A DNA stretch of 64,000 bases, taken from contig JARHVA010000638.1 of assembly GCA_037957365.1 (NCBI GenBank), positions 547,001 to 611,000 of the forward strand. The letters are read 5' to 3'. This DNA is from Torreya grandis. Taxonomy: Eukaryota; Streptophyta; Pinopsida; Cupressales; Taxaceae. Position numbers and translations under genes: made by a program. The notes under the pieces are model-generated. The model made no database searches. It saw only the letters and a list, made by a program, of their open reading frames with translations, and was not told where the DNA came from. Positions 1-11,770 of this stretch are shown one piece after another (the first letter of the stretch is position 1; every line of letters starts with the position of its first letter).

Positions 1-840
1 AGGGGAATCTACATTCCTAGCCTTTCTGAACATTGTGTATATCTATACTTTTCCTAATCATTTTACATTAAATATTAATTACACAATTATAAAAAAAACT
101 TCCACATTCAATTTTTTTATACTATTATATCAATTTTCATTTATATTATGTATAACACCTATATTTCTAACCACTACTAAAGAGTTGTCCACTGCATCGA
201 CATCTTAGTCATTGTGGTGCATATCATTAGTATCATATTTTTTCCTATATCTCTCATATATGTTTGTAAGTATGTCGGTATATCATTATGAATAAATAAT
301 ACTTGGTTATATCTCATGGCATGAAAAATTAATGTTTTATAAAAATAAATATGGTTGATGCCCAAAAACATTCATTAAGGCATCCCCAGACATCCAAAAA
401 CTCATTCAAAACATCCTTAATGAGCATTAAAGCAAATATTTTAAATAATTCCATGAAATCATGGTATGTATTAGACCATAAACCACTCCTTATACTACAT
501 GGGTTGTACACTTGTCATTTTAACATCAAACCTCTTTTAAAGTGCAATTAAATATTTACATTCTAGTGTTTGAATATAAAATAAACACCACAAAATTGGA
601 TACTTAGATTTAAAAATTATATGCCTACATCTCAATAAATTAGTTTACTGACATGAAAAAAATCACCTTCATAGTTTTAAATATGTCCATTTTAATGTCT
701 CATTGTTGATAAAATTTTAGTATACTATGATAGGAATAATTTTATCTTATTGAGACTGAAAATTCATTTTTCAATTATGAATTAGGAGTAATACCACCTT
801 AATCACTATGAGGATGAGTACATCAATCTCCATTAGTTTC
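1..840. other. AT-rich sequence, nothing recognised
   Basis: No convincing coding frame, repeat or element end is visible here. The short ORFs around 177-551 lie on both strands over the same bases, are low in complexity and resemble no protein I know. I read the stretch as old, decayed repeat DNA. Confidence 0.5.
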
Positions 841-842
841 AC

Positions 843-1130
843 CAACATAAGGATAAATTGATTGAATACTATACCACCACATTTGATGACTTTACCATAG
901 TTCTACACAAGGACCCAATTGACAAATATGGTTTAAGTAAATTATTATAATATCACCGTATGTTCACATAAAAATGGATTTATTAACTTTTGAAACATTG
1001 TGGAAAGCATAATGCAAAGCCACTAAGTTTGAAGCCAATGTCAAGATGAATTAAAAAAATCATCATCCATCACCAAACATAAGATTCAGTCTGTGTCTAG
1101 TGCAACATCTTCCACTAATGTGCAGAAGTA
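843..1130 (+). pseudogene. Ty3/gypsy gag fragment (decayed)
   Basis: Read across at least one frameshift, the + strand gives a gag-like block. It begins HKDKLIEYYTTTFDDF, passes a segment like LLTFETLWKA.CKATKFEANVKM, and ends in an S/T-rich linker near SSATSSTNVQK. This matches the part of plant gypsy gag that runs from the middle of the retrotransposon gag domain into the Ser-rich linker before the zinc knuckle. Stops and frameshifts interrupt it. No protease or RT follows in the same orientation. The lineage cannot be assigned and the call rests on eye alignment. Confidence 0.45.
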
Positions 1131-2079
1131 GTATATATCATGTAATTGAGATAAACATAAGAATTAATTATAACACTTGAAGGTTCCAACATCTTCTATG
1201 CCACAAAAATCTAGAAATAATAAAGGTGATAAGTGGTACCATCAAAACCACACAAATTCACATAATTATTATTAATGTTATACACAATAATCATTGATTA
1301 AGAATCAACAATATTTCATGTGTAAGTATAAGACACTAATACAGATGCTACTTGCCTAAGCACGAACACCTCTCCCACCAACACTTTTGAGGAATGAGAA
1401 TTCCTCTTTGACATAAATATTTAGGTTAAGGGCCAACATATCCCTACCATCATTGAAAGTGAGAGCTATAATAACCTCATTTCACAACATCTCATCCATT
1501 TCCTAGGTATTAAAACTATGATATGGATCTATAAATGGAAATATATTTACATCTAATGGCAATGCACTTTTAATTATGAAATCAAGCCTATGGAGGTCAC
1601 ATTCACTTATAAATTTTCTTTTATCAGTAAAATAGGGTTGGGGGGTTCCTCACCCCTTTCATTAATAAATAAAAATATATTACAATAAAATATAGGCTAA
1701 CATAGTAACATAACCTAAAACCCATAATTATGTTTATAAGTTTACAACTTGACTATGGCAAACAAGAAGGAAAATGACTCTAAAATCTATAGCTTCCTAT
1801 ACAAAGAAGTTGAACCAATGGGTATAATTTTTTTCACCTCTTATCCTAACTCAAAACAAAACCCTTATATATAGAATAAAATAGGAAGAAAATATAAAAT
1901 AACTAGAGTAATAGTTTTATGACCATCTCAACCAAGATTCTTCTACAACTTTTATATAGAATGCCCAGAGTAAAACCTTATATCACCTGAAACTACTACA
2001 TGGACCCATAGCCCAAAACTTGTATCATTCATGGCCTATGCCAAAAAATTATCCAAATTTAAACAAGCCCATCCATGAA
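1131..2079. other. Unassigned AT-rich stretch
   Basis: No gene is recognised. A G-run at about 1634-1641 followed by a C/T-rich patch and an A/T tract (1630-1690) looks like it could belong to an element end, but I found no matching partner repeat in the window. A few short coding-like words after 1300 may continue the gag scrap upstream. Confidence 0.35.
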
Positions 2080-3560
2080 AAAAATTATTGCTTCATCTCT
2101 TGTTCACAAATCACTCTAAAGTTTATTGGCATAGATTTTATTTCCTCAAGGGGAGAGTAAAAACCATTTTTTTCTTCAAATTCATGCATATGCTCAATCA
2201 ACTCCTTTATGTTAGCTTGAGAGTAACCCTTGAAATCTACTTATGGATGCCAAAATAAAGTTAATTGTAATTTCAATCATATCCATGTTGAATCCTTTCT
2301 CCTCAAGATCCTCAAATATATGTTCCTTTTCAACCTTTCTTTCTTCAAATTATATAGTGATAATGTTTCCTTTATCCTAAGAACCTAAGAAAGTTGTTCC
2401 CATATCAAACAATAAGTAATATAAGCATAAAAACCCACTCCTTGCATAATTTTTACCCTAGTTCCGCTAATTCATACTTGATATTGAATATTTTTCTTTC
2501 AATCTGATCATTTTTTAACAAACTAACATAGTCTCTAAGAACATCCTTGGGTATTGGAAACTCAACTTTGCACCATAAGGAATGGCATCTTCTAAATTCC
2601 TATATTGATTCCATTCCTAGCCAATTCTAATCTCATTGATTATATTAAATAAAATATATAAGGAAAATGACCCCCACAAAGGAGTTGGGATTCCAGTTTG
2701 ATTCAATGGGACGAATGAGGCTATGAACAAATGATTCATACAAAATATTTTTATCATTTTCCAAGGAAAAAATAAAACTTGGCATAATTTCCCGTCTTGA
2801 AACATCAATGTTTAAAAATAAAAAATTATTCCAAATTGAATTTTTAACCAAATTTCCTTTAAAATTAATGAATATACCCTTTGTGAAGCCCTAAAAGAAG
2901 AAATATCATCTACCATGTCACTAGCAAGGGTAATATGTTTTTGAAGGTCTAAGATGGAATAATATTTAGCATTTAGATCCTAATTCACCTTGTAATATTG
3001 AGGATTAAAATCTTTCTACATTTTTTCTACATTTGAAGTCACATAATAAAGCTTCTTGTGACAGTATCCCATAACCTTAGCACCTTCATATTGAAGAGTA
3101 AAACATTTTCATGTAAGACCTACCTTGGAATAAAATGATATGAATTAGTTTGGGTTTTCTTATCCAAGATTAATGGCTTCAAAATCCCAAGAAAAATATA
3201 TGGATCTTTTGATGCATTTGCAAAATAGTTTCCAAGAAGATTAACTTCTCATTGTATGCATCAGTTAAAGTATTTATCCATTCTTTGAGATCTTGAATTT
3301 ATACCTCCTACTATTTTACTATCTACAAATCCTTCATTAATTCCAAATTTAAACTCTTAGAACCCGCTTCCTCATCATCTAGGTGTATCTATTCTAAAAC
3401 ATTTTCTTCCATAAAAGTAGGGCCATGTGATGTGGATTATATAATAATTATACAAGGATATGAGTTGTTTTCAAAATAACTAGCCTACAAAATTTTATAA
3501 GTTTAAGCTAGTTTTTTTCCTCTAAACTTGAAAAAACCCCATTTTATCCCTATAAAACTT
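2080..3560 (-). pseudogene. Unrecognised decayed coding region
   Basis: Minus-strand frames look coding in patches but are cut by stops and frameshifts. One patch (about 2300-2100) is acidic and helical, with the words FEDLEEKGFNMDMIEI and KELIEHMHEFEEKNGFYSPL. A second (about 2810-2600) is hydrophobic, around ASFVPLNQTGIPTPLWGSF. A third (about 3380-3200) contains DLKEWINTLTDAYNEKLIF. Synonymous-looking frame restoration between patches suggests one or two former proteins, not chance ORFs. I do not recognise a family. The region lies just downstream, on the same strand, of the DUF4283-type pseudogene at 3627-4788 and could be part of the same element. Confidence 0.35.
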
Positions 3561-3626
3561 GGCCAAATGTTGTGTAGATGAGAAATTAAATAATTTACTT
3601 AAAATTAGGTGTTCATAATAAATATT

Positions 3627-4788
3627 TTACAAAAATATATGTCTATCAACAAGAATGCAAATGGAAGATGACAAAGGATCTTGGGAATAAACTATTATCT
3701 TCATTCTAACATTGCACATAGATGTAATTTTGAAGGATCTAGGATCAACTATAGAATAATGTCCTAGGAAATTTCCAATTTTCTTCAAAACATTGAGATT
3801 CCAATATTTTATAGAAATTTCATACAAACTTATCCAACACTCCTCATATAGATCCATCTTCTTTATAAAATTCACTTCCCATATTGAAATTTCAATTTTA
3901 TAAGAGTATAAGTACAAATATTTTGTTAATAAAACAAAATGCATATCCTCAAACTTATGAAAAAATATCACAAAACAATAATTTAGAAGAAAATAGTCTT
4001 CGAATCTACCCCCAGCCATTGTTTTTTCAATCATCATTGAAATCTAGACCCTTTCCAAAGCTTCCCTTAACTATTCAAATTAGGGTGTTATTATAAAATA
4101 TTTGTTTTAATTGAGAAAAATATTCAAAATGTAAATTTAAATATTGATCCATGGAACTTACCTTATAAATATGAAGAGAACTATTTTTATCATCTTCAAG
4201 GGAAACATGACTAGATTCATGAGTACCCTTAAAATCCTCTTGAAAGGAGTTAATATCATATATGTGAGACCCTTTAAAATCCTCTTAAAAAGAATAAAGA
4301 TAAGATTCATTAGATCTTTGTTAGTTCTCTTCAAAGGAGTCAATATCAAACCCATCAAACCCTTTCAAATCCTCTTGAAACAAGTCAATATCAAATCCTT
4401 TAGAAACATCACTATGAACAAAGGGTATAAAAGAGTCATCCATAAGATCTAAAAATCCTAAATTTGTTTATTTGGTATGATTTTAAAAATTGGCATCATC
4501 CTCATCACCATCATCATCCTTAAATATTTTATCTCCTTGGTGGTCAAAATTATTTTATTTTTTAAGTATTGTAAGCTTGTCGAGAAGGTCATTCCAATCA
4601 CATCCATATTTATGCTTGATCATCTAAATATGCTCCTTAGAAGACAAAGATATCATCTCCCTTGTATTTTTATCCCCAAATTTATTCTCATAATCAATGA
4701 AAAGGTTTAAAATATCTCATCCTTTTGCTCAAAGAATATCATCTATAAAAGGAAGTTCTACCTTTGGTTTTTTTGAAAAGCTATCCAT
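3627..4788 (-). pseudogene. DUF4283-type LINE ORF1/gag-like pseudogene
   Basis: The minus strand opens with a plausible start at 4788 (MDSFSKKPKVELPF). It runs through an acidic D/E-rich segment (about 4540-4490) and a 15-residue repeat (4225-4400), and ends in an uninterrupted 136-codon block (4037-3627). That block has the features of DUF4283, the nucleic-acid-associated domain at the front of many plant LINE ORF1 proteins and LINE-derived genes: WEVNFI, then W-I-S-L-Y..S-I-K-Y-W, then LKKIGNFLGHYSIVDPRS. Several stops lie upstream of that block. The usual CCHC knuckle after the domain is not visible. A captured or domesticated DUF4283 gene is possible, but the stops argue for a dead LINE ORF1. 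Confidence 0.5.
4225..4400. repeat. 45-bp intragenic tandem repeat, about four units
   Basis: Four imperfect units begin at about 4225, 4269, 4314 and 4359, each opening with a version of ACCCTTTAAAATCCTCTT. The 45-bp spacing is a multiple of three. Read on the minus strand it encodes a roughly 15-residue acidic repeat around FDIDSFQEDFKG, inside the DUF4283-type pseudogene. Confidence 0.6.
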
Positions 4789-5289
4789 AGAATTAGTTGT
4801 ACCTTATGGAGGGCCATAATATATCTTACACAACAAGTTCATATAAATTTTTTAACCCCAATAATTATCCCCAATATAGATCAATTCTTAACTATTATCA
4901 ACTAAGGATTCCATTTCAACTTTCTTAGGCCAATCTATGGATTCAATTGTGATTGATCCTAGTGAATGATCTTGAAGTTTGGAAGAATAGGGAAGATTTT
5001 ATCAATGTGTAGTATGTTGAGTATGATTCCAATTTGGTCACTCTTTTATTGATATTAGAATTATTTTATTTTAAATTTTAGGTGTTTAGGATGGTTAGTT
5101 AATTCATTTATGTCCTAAATTAGTTGTTTGGTCAATTCTGGACACTTTTTTAGAATTTCTTAAAAAAAATTAGAAGTGTCAATTAGAGTCAAGATCACTA
5201 TAGTTAAATTAATGTTTATCTAAATCAAATATAAATTATTTAGTCAAACTTCTTTGTTTAGAGTTATATTTTTATATTTTCTATTTTTA
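4789..5289. other. Unassigned sequence between pseudogene and Gy1
   Basis: No gene or repeat is recognised. The recognisable Tat-element reading frame stops abruptly near 5290, so a junction (deletion or later insertion) must lie about there. Integrase and the 3' LTR of Gy1 are not found below it. Confidence 0.4.
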
Positions 5290-5640
5290 GAATTCTATTT
5301 TTAAACTTTCATGTGTCTAGTGTGCATGTTGCCTTTATAGGATATTAGTTTCTCATCTTTGGTTTGGTGTTGGTATGTAGCATGATTAATGATTAATTGG
5401 GAATCCCCATATACCATCAATTGATTAATTTTACACTATACATCAAGACAAAGTCCTGCAATGAGTGCTTCATATTATACCATATTGTTAGTACATTGAA
5501 AACCAATGTGAAAGGCCTTGGGAATGATATCTCCTTATGGATAAATAAAAATAATGTTGGGCCTAAATCCATGGGAGGTGAAATAACAAATAAAATAAAT
5601 TATCCATTATTTAAAGTTAATAGGCACTTCCCCTAAAGTC
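5290..5640 (-). pseudogene. Gy1 second (archaeal-type) RNase H fragment
   Basis: The frame includes CTNNMV.YEALIAGL and, farther on, VYGDSQLIINHATY and TKDEKLISY. These match the conserved C-T-N-N-x-A-E-Y-E-A-L and GDSQL blocks of the extra RNase H of Tat elements. The catalytic Glu (YEAL) and Asp (GDSQL) survive, but the residue just before YEAL is a stop codon. The domain is cut off near 5290, before the last catalytic block. The plus-strand ORF at 5397-5636 is only its antisense. Confidence 0.7.
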
Positions 5641-6950
5641 AAGATTGACTCATTTGGGAACTCAAAAGTGAGTGGATTGGTGTCTAACAAAGGGGATTTA
5701 TCAAGTTGATTTATAAGGACCTTCCCCTTAATAGATTTTTGGTTATTATACTCAACATTAAACTCAATTAGAAACATTCCCCTCTTAGCCATGTGACCAA
5801 TCAAGGTGACTTTAGATAATAGATACTTGAGGGGAATAATCTTGGAAATCATAATGGTTTTGTTGTTTAGCATACAATGTCATAGATTTTGGGATGAAAA
5901 ATCAATTGATAATCAAGTTTATATATTTATGTATATTTTTTTTCATAGCCCATAAGTGTTCTACTCAAATAATAAACTACATATTCTTTGTCATGGTCAT
6001 CATGTTGAGCCAAAAGTGCCCCAATGCATGTTCAGTCACTGAGATGTAAATAAGCATTGGCTTCTTTGACATAGGTGAAGTCAACACTAGTGGGTTTTAT
6101 ATATAAGTTTTCAATTATTCAAATTCATGTTGAAAATTTGTGTTCTATTAGAATGTGATACCTTTATTCAAAAGGTGAGTATAAAGATGACACCAATCAG
6201 CAAGTTGTGAGACAAACTAGTGAATAGACTGGATATTGTCCTACAAACTACAAAGTTATTTTAGATTGGAAGGAGGCATTTCCATGATGGCTTAAACCTT
6301 TTCAAGATCAACTTAAATGCCCCTATGAAATAAAATAAATCCTAGTAATTTTTCAAAAGTGATGCCGAATTTACACTTCTTAGGTTGAGGTGTACTTTAT
6401 ATTCATGAAGTCTCTCAAATATTATTCATAAAAATTTAATGTGTCCTACTCATGTTTTTGACTTTCCTATAATTGCATCCATGTAGTATTCAACTATATC
6501 ATGCATCATATCATGGATTATGTTAGTCATGGCACATTGGTAGGTTGTACCAGTGTGCATTAAGTTGAATGGCATGACTTGATAACAAAATGTCCCCCAC
6601 TGGTGGTGAATGATGTCTTGTGCTAGTCTTCAGGTGTTAATTTTATCTAGTTATATCCTGAGAAACCATTTATGAGGGATAACATATTTTACCCTGTAGG
6701 TGAATTGACTATCATGTCATTATTTGGTAAGATAAAATCATCCTTAGGAAAAGATTTGTTGATATCCTTTAAGTTGGTACACAAGAGAATCCCTTATTGC
6801 TTCTCACTTACTAGAATAAGTTTTGAGATCAATTTCAAGTAATAAATTGGTCTGATAAAACCTACTCCCAATAATTTGTCTAACTCTTTCTTAACCAAGA
6901 TAGTAACATGTAGATGCATCTTCCATAGAATCTATTTAACTATCTTAGCA
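5607..6950 (-). pseudogene. Gy1 reverse transcriptase and first RNase H (decayed)
   Basis: RT blocks can be read with frameshifts. The palm block (about 6530-6450) reads I-I-H-D-M-M-H-D-I-V-E-Y followed by YMDA where YVDD is expected, so the second catalytic Asp is Ala (codon at 6474-6476). About 150 bp downstream comes KKCKFGITFEKLLGFIL, the usual segment after the active site. The end of the RNase H domain (5873-5607) is open: GHMAKRGMFLIEFNVEY, then QKSIKGKVLINQLDKSP, as in the tether between the two RNases H of Tat elements. The enzyme is dead. Confidence 0.7.
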
Positions 6951-8055
6951 TCTAGGTGAACAACAAGACAATGTGCAACCAAATATGGATCTAACCCTAG
7001 AATATATGCATATGACCAAGGTCTTTTAAGGTAAAAATAATGAATTTGTCTTCTTTAACAATGAGAAACATGCCCAATTTAATCATTTTTAGATCATCAT
7101 ATGTGTAAATGGTTATTCATGTGGTGTCTTCCATAAGGAGTGTGGAACCATCTTCTATAATGGTTGATAATGAATGAAAATGATCTTCTACAATTTATTT
7201 TGAGCCATAATACTCACTCATGTAAGAAGAATCAGAATCAGCCATGTCTGGCAATGGCTAATTAACAATTTTTTTTGGAAAGTCTTGAACTATTTTCTCA
7301 AATACTCTTTGTTTTTATGAACTGATATTAGACCCAAATGTGAGGCATGAACCTATAGGTCTCTATGCTTCTTGAGGAGGAGAGTAAACTTCCCCATCCA
7401 AGAGTGCCTAAAACAGGTTTTCACTAATGGACTTGTCTTTTTATTTACTTTTTCCCTAATCCAAAGGTACCTCAAAGAGGTTTTCACCAATGAATATCAA
7501 TGTTTTATTTTATTTGTGACCAATTAAGTTCACCTTCTCTCCAAAGTAGGTTGCAAGGTCTAATGTGAAGTCTAATCCTTGTTTATGATTGTCAAACGGT
7601 AGACCATCTCTGAGACTCATGAATTCATAAATATCCTCCTCATTAGAAATCATCCAATGGTATAATAAAGTCTTATTGGTCCCAATAAATTATGTTGGGA
7701 TGATGAAGGGAAAGGGGAACATGGGATATGATAGTGAGAATGACATTGGTATCAAAAATGTTGGTGTCGACAAGGTCATTGTATATACTATAATAAGATA
7801 TTATGTCATTGTTAAGAGCATCTTCATTATATGTTAAAGTAATATCACTTTCAAAATTTGAGGGGTCATTCCCAGGTAGTGTGTAACCAAAAAAAATTCC
7901 TTCATTTTTTTTGAAAGGTACAGGTTCAAGAATGCCTTGTTATTTTTCCCCTAGGCTTTTTCCTTTATATTCTTCATTATCCATGATTCTATTTGGAATG
8001 GGTTACTTGGTGCTCATAATCAAGTGGAAAAACCATCACCATATATCCAAGACCC
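6951..8055 (-). other. Gy1 pol region, too decayed to read
   Basis: This stretch lies between the linker (8056-8316) and the readable RT in the same minus-strand element, so by position it should hold the N-terminal part of RT and its linker. I could not follow a frame for more than a few codons, and no nested insertion is visible. Confidence 0.4.
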
Positions 8056-8316
8056 TTAAAAACTAGTGGGTTGGTCTTGATTTGGTGAGGTATCTAATAA
8101 ATATGAGTGGTCCTTTAAAATGAGAATTAGTCTTCTTTTTCCATACTGTGTTAGGCCTACCAGGGGTTTTGGTAGCTTTGATTCTACATGGTATTTGGGA
8201 TACTTCGGCATCTTACCAATGTGGAATGATCCCTTTATGTTATAGGTACCAATACCCTTATCTTCAATGGTAAAGTGGGAGGACATTTGGGGAGGTGGAT
8301 TGGAAGAATTGGACAT
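8056..8316 (-). pseudogene. Gy1 protease-RT linker segment
   Basis: An open 86-codon frame contains GSFHIGKMPKYP, ESKLPKPLVGLTQYGKRR and a final DTSPNQDQPTSF. A HIG.MP.YP motif followed by KLP.PL.GL.QYGK.R occurs between protease and RT in Tat-type polyproteins. No catalytic residue is expected. It supports the lineage call and the order of domains. Confidence 0.5.
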
Positions 8317-8672
8317 GAGGTCACTCGGGTCATTGTAATTAGATTTAGAAGACTCAAGAACTACTTGTTTCTTTTTTTATTTACAAACTCAGTGCTGGGA
8401 TAATAATTGCATTTCCCATACTTGGCTTCTAGGTTTTTACAATATTGTGTATGGCTTCAAATTGCTAGGAATAATGACCTCTATTCTAGAATGAGGGAAT
8501 TTGATACATTGGTTTAGCATGGAAGGGATTACATGTACTTCATGGATCCAAGGGTGACCAAGAATTAAATTTTAGGGTAGTTAAATATTAATTACATAGC
8601 AAATGGTGTTGTGGGTGATATGATCAATAATGATAGGTATAAAAATGGTACTTGATGACTCTTTGCATTGTT

Positions 8673-8912
8673 TTAGGATTTGATAGTGATAGGGTTTTGA
8701 TGTATATTTGTTATTATATATCCCAGGTGTTGAATTAATTTTAAAAATGCAATATTCAGTCTTGAACCATTATCTATGATAACACACTTGATTTTGTGGT
8801 GGGAAATTATGGCTTCATTATTTAGAGGGTTATTGTGTAAAGGACCAAGGGATGACAAATCACTTTGATCAAATGTTAGTTGTTTCCCTAGGGATAATTT
8901 CCCCATAAGCAC
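8673..8912 (-). pseudogene. Gy1 aspartic protease fragment
   Basis: The frame contains HKIKCVIIDNGSRLNIAF and then LIQHLGY. V-I-I-D-N-G-S-x-L-N is the active-site block of Tat-type retropepsins (usually L-I-D-N-G-S-S-L-N), and the catalytic Asp is kept. The sequence upstream, towards 9000, is broken by stops. The protease would act in cis on the Gag-Pol polyprotein. Confidence 0.6.
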
Positions 8913-9612
8913 TTGGAATTGGGTAGGATGAATATCAATTTATACCTTGGATTGTTGGAAAATATCATTTAATATTATCTTATGAACTTTTAATGTACGT
9001 AATATATCCATGATGGAAATCTATGAAAACATCTTGTTTATATATTCACCAATATCATACTTCTTCTAAGTGAAAGGGGGATATGGTTTAGATTTAGAAA
9101 GTTCAAAGCCTTGAATAGGATTGCTATTAGAAGATGGTGAAGAGCCTTAGAGAGTAACTTGTGGATGTCTACTTGTGACTACGTAATTTCAATTTGGGAA
9201 GGAGTTACCTAAATTAGGTGAAATGGATGAAGGACTAGAAATATTAAATTATGGAGGTTGAGGCACAACTATGCTATGTTGAATCAATGGGGAATTACTT
9301 AAAGATGAAGGTGGAGGCCCTAAAATATAAAGGTTAACACTCATCATTAATAGTGTCAACATTATTTTTGGTAACATGACCCACAACATTGCTATACTCA
9401 GATGGGACATTATAATAACCAATTTGGTTGGGATAAGAATCTTGATCTTGATTATGATTAGGTTGGTTCTAGTTTTGGCCTTGATCTTAGTTTTGATGAT
9501 TCTTTTGTTGATGATTCTTATGCTTTGGGAAGTGATATTTGTAGATTCCCATGTTATGATTGGCATTGGAATCACTCTTATCTAACTTGATTTCTCTATT
9601 TTTGAGTAAATA
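8913..9612 (-). pseudogene. Gy1 gag C-terminal, Gln/Asn-rich linker
   Basis: Read in the gag frame with several stops, 9580-9370 gives a run rich in H, Q and N (words such as KNHQQKNHQ, NQPNHNQDQD and YPNQIGYYNV). Long Q/N-rich linkers are usual after the Cys-His region of Tat gag. The alternative-frame ORFs at 9249-9575 (-) and 9376-9585 (+), strikingly rich in I and M/L, are shadows of this low-complexity run. Confidence 0.45.
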
Positions 9613-10412
9613 CTAGATGAAATTCTTGAGTTGCATGTATCTATAGATCACATGGCCTTTGATGCAATGATAATCGCAATACTTATTTTCTATATACCAT
9701 GCAGGATTTGGTTGGACCTCTACAAATGGATTTATAATTGACCAAATAATCATATTAGCTACAACTAAATCTTGAAACACTACCTCAATGGTCTCACTAA
9801 GGTCACTAAAAACTCTATTCTCCCCTGTATGGGGTCCCCTTTGCAATTTAAGTGGTTGATTAGGTGGAGTGTCTTGGGTAGGAAATGGTTGCACCATTTT
9901 CACATGCCTAATTTTAGTGACTTCATTACCAACCATATTCTTAGTTTTATTAAAGGCTTTAGGTTTTTCATAAAGGCTTTCTTGAGTTTGTGCTTGCACT
10001 TGAGGTTAAGCTAGTGTTTGATTTTGAGAGTATATTTTGACCAAAACTTTGTCAACAAGTGTCTTTTCAATTTGCACCCCTTTGTCTATGATTTCCTCAA
10101 ATATATTGGCATAATATATTTTCAAATTATATGCTACTTTGGCATTTAGATTCTATGTAAAAATACTAGATAGATGTTTAACTAGCAGATTTTATGGGAG
10201 ATGACTAGCTTCCATATTTTAAAGAATGTAGAAAATCTCTCTCCACTATGTTGTTTAGTATTACACAAATCAACCATGATTAATTTGTGTTCTATGTTGT
10301 ATGATAAATATTTGATAAATTTTTTGGATAGGTCATCAAAAGTGGTGATCGATCCTTCTGTAAAATAGAGGAACCACTCCAAAACTTGTTCACTCATACT
10401 ATAAGGAAACAA
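9613..10412 (-). pseudogene. Gy1 gag
   Basis: Two minus-strand frames cover the capsid-like domain. The first (10412-10182) has MSEQVLEWF, SITTFDDLSKKFIKYL, then LCNTKQHSGERFSTFFKIW, which fits the W-F...L..K-F......L....Q...E....F...W pattern of the Ty3 gag family. The second (9999-9613) ends ENKYCDYHCIKGHVIYRYMQLKNFI. That corresponds to the Y-C-x-Y-H...G-H...C..L block of Tat gag, with the last Cys position now Tyr. Gag would form the virus-like particle. The frame is broken between the two blocks. Confidence 0.65.
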
Positions 10413-11523
10413 TTGAAGTAAGTAAATACTACTAAAAGCTACTTCCTAGAATGCGATAAATAATTCGTGTAGATGCTCCCCTAGATCACAATTCCTTTTA
10501 TATTTATCAAACTTAGGCAACTCAAAATGAATTGGGAAAGGTACTTGAAGAAAACTCATCTCAAATGGGTAAGGTTATATGTCATGAAATTTATATTTCT
10601 TACCTTGATTACCAACTTGAATATCTAAAATAACTTCCTTTATCTCATTCCATTCTTGGATATTTGAAGCACTTTATGATTGAATGAGTGTGCTTTGTTG
10701 GGAATTCAAGGATTGATGGGCTTAGTTGGGATTGATATAAGTTGGGATGGCCCACTTTGTGTGTTCTTATTAGGGATATTCACTCTATAAAATAAATTAT
10801 ATGGTTTATAAGGGACCATTTTTGGATGGAATTAGGAAGGGGATTGCTAAGGTGATGTTATTTTGGATGAGTTTGTTGCTGATAGATAGGAACTTATTGT
10901 GAAAAGAAAGGGAGTTTTTATTGATTTCAAGAATCTACTACTACAAACTAGAAGGAATATATTTTTGGTTCAAAGGAAGTCATTTTTGTTTTAAATTACA
11001 AGAGTTTGATGTTGTGAACTAGACAATGTGCGTTGAAAATTACTCCCTATTTTTTTTGGTGGTGTGTTTGCAACTTGCTATTATGGATTGTTAGGGACTG
11101 GTTATTATGAATTTTTAGGTACTTATTGTACATTATAAATAAATTTTTAATGATTTAAGAAGGTATGCTATGTATTTTTTGAAACTTATTGTGAATAATT
11201 CATAAGAAGCATCTACTCAAAAGGAGCCGTTGAATCCACATTAGATGTAGGATTGGCTAATGAGTTTTGTGGTTGATCTAATGACTAGTTTTGGTCTATG
11301 AATGAAGAGTTATTGAATTAAGTGGCATCCAAAGAATTTTTTTAATCAGTGATGAGCTAATAAGCATAATCTTGGATAATTTTTTGTGTCATGGAATAAT
11401 TATTTATCCATGTTGGGATGGGTCTACAAGTTGACCCTTTATTTTAATAGATCATACAATAACTAGTTTTGAATTTTGAACATGAGGTTGATTTCGCATA
11501 GTTATTACCTCTTGGGCTATTTC
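10413..11523 (-). other. Gy1 gag N-terminal region or leader, unreadable
   Basis: This lies inside Gy1, upstream of the gag capsid block. Minus-strand frames are Q- and N-rich and full of stops. No repeat or nested element is visible. The open frame at 11724-11524 suggests that coding sequence once extended across it. Confidence 0.35.
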
Positions 11524-11724
11524 CTATGTCTGAAAAAAGCTACATAATTGTTCCATGGGAAAACTAGGTGGGACCTTAGCTCCATATTCTAGTAACCTTA
11601 AAATGGCTTCATCTTTATCCTCCTGAATTTGGTTTTGACTAAATCCCATAATAGGTGGGAGATCCTCAAACATAATTGGGTGTTCTTCCCCATCCTCACT
11701 ATTTTTTAAAAAAATTAGATACAC
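11524..11724 (-). pseudogene. Gy1 gag N-terminal fragment (tentative)
   Basis: A 66-codon open frame runs from NSEDGEEHPIMFEDLPP to KVPPSFPMEQLCSFFQT. It is acidic and proline-containing, and lies upstream of gag on the same strand, ending 46 bp from the start of element S. I do not recognise a domain. The assignment to the gag N-terminus rests on position only. Confidence 0.3.
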
Positions 11725-11770
11725 ATGTGGATCATAAAAGTCTTCCTCCTTGAAATAAGGACCATAAGAA

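Larger units (their letters stand above)
5290..11770 (-). mobile_element. Gy1: decayed Ty3/gypsy element, Tat lineage
   Basis: Minus-strand domains occur in the order gag (10.4-9.6 kb), protease (8.9-8.67 kb), RT (about 6.9-6.2 kb), RNase H tail (5.87-5.6 kb) and a second, archaeal-type RNase H (5.64-5.29 kb). The extra RNase H after the RT-RNase H block is a known mark of the Tat lineage (Ogre, Retand and relatives). Integrase and 3' LTR are missing below 5290. At the 5' side the element stops where the Sirevirus-like element S begins (11771), so its leader and 5' LTR may lie past 25.73 kb or be lost. Many stops and frameshifts show an old insertion. Confidence 0.75.

Noticed and set aside
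5397..5636. 79-codon plus-strand ORF
   Set aside because: Antisense of the Gy1 second RNase H, which has clear motifs on the minus strand.
9249..9585. I/L/M-rich ORFs on both strands as membrane proteins
   Set aside because: They are off-frame readings of the Q/N/H-rich gag linker of Gy1.
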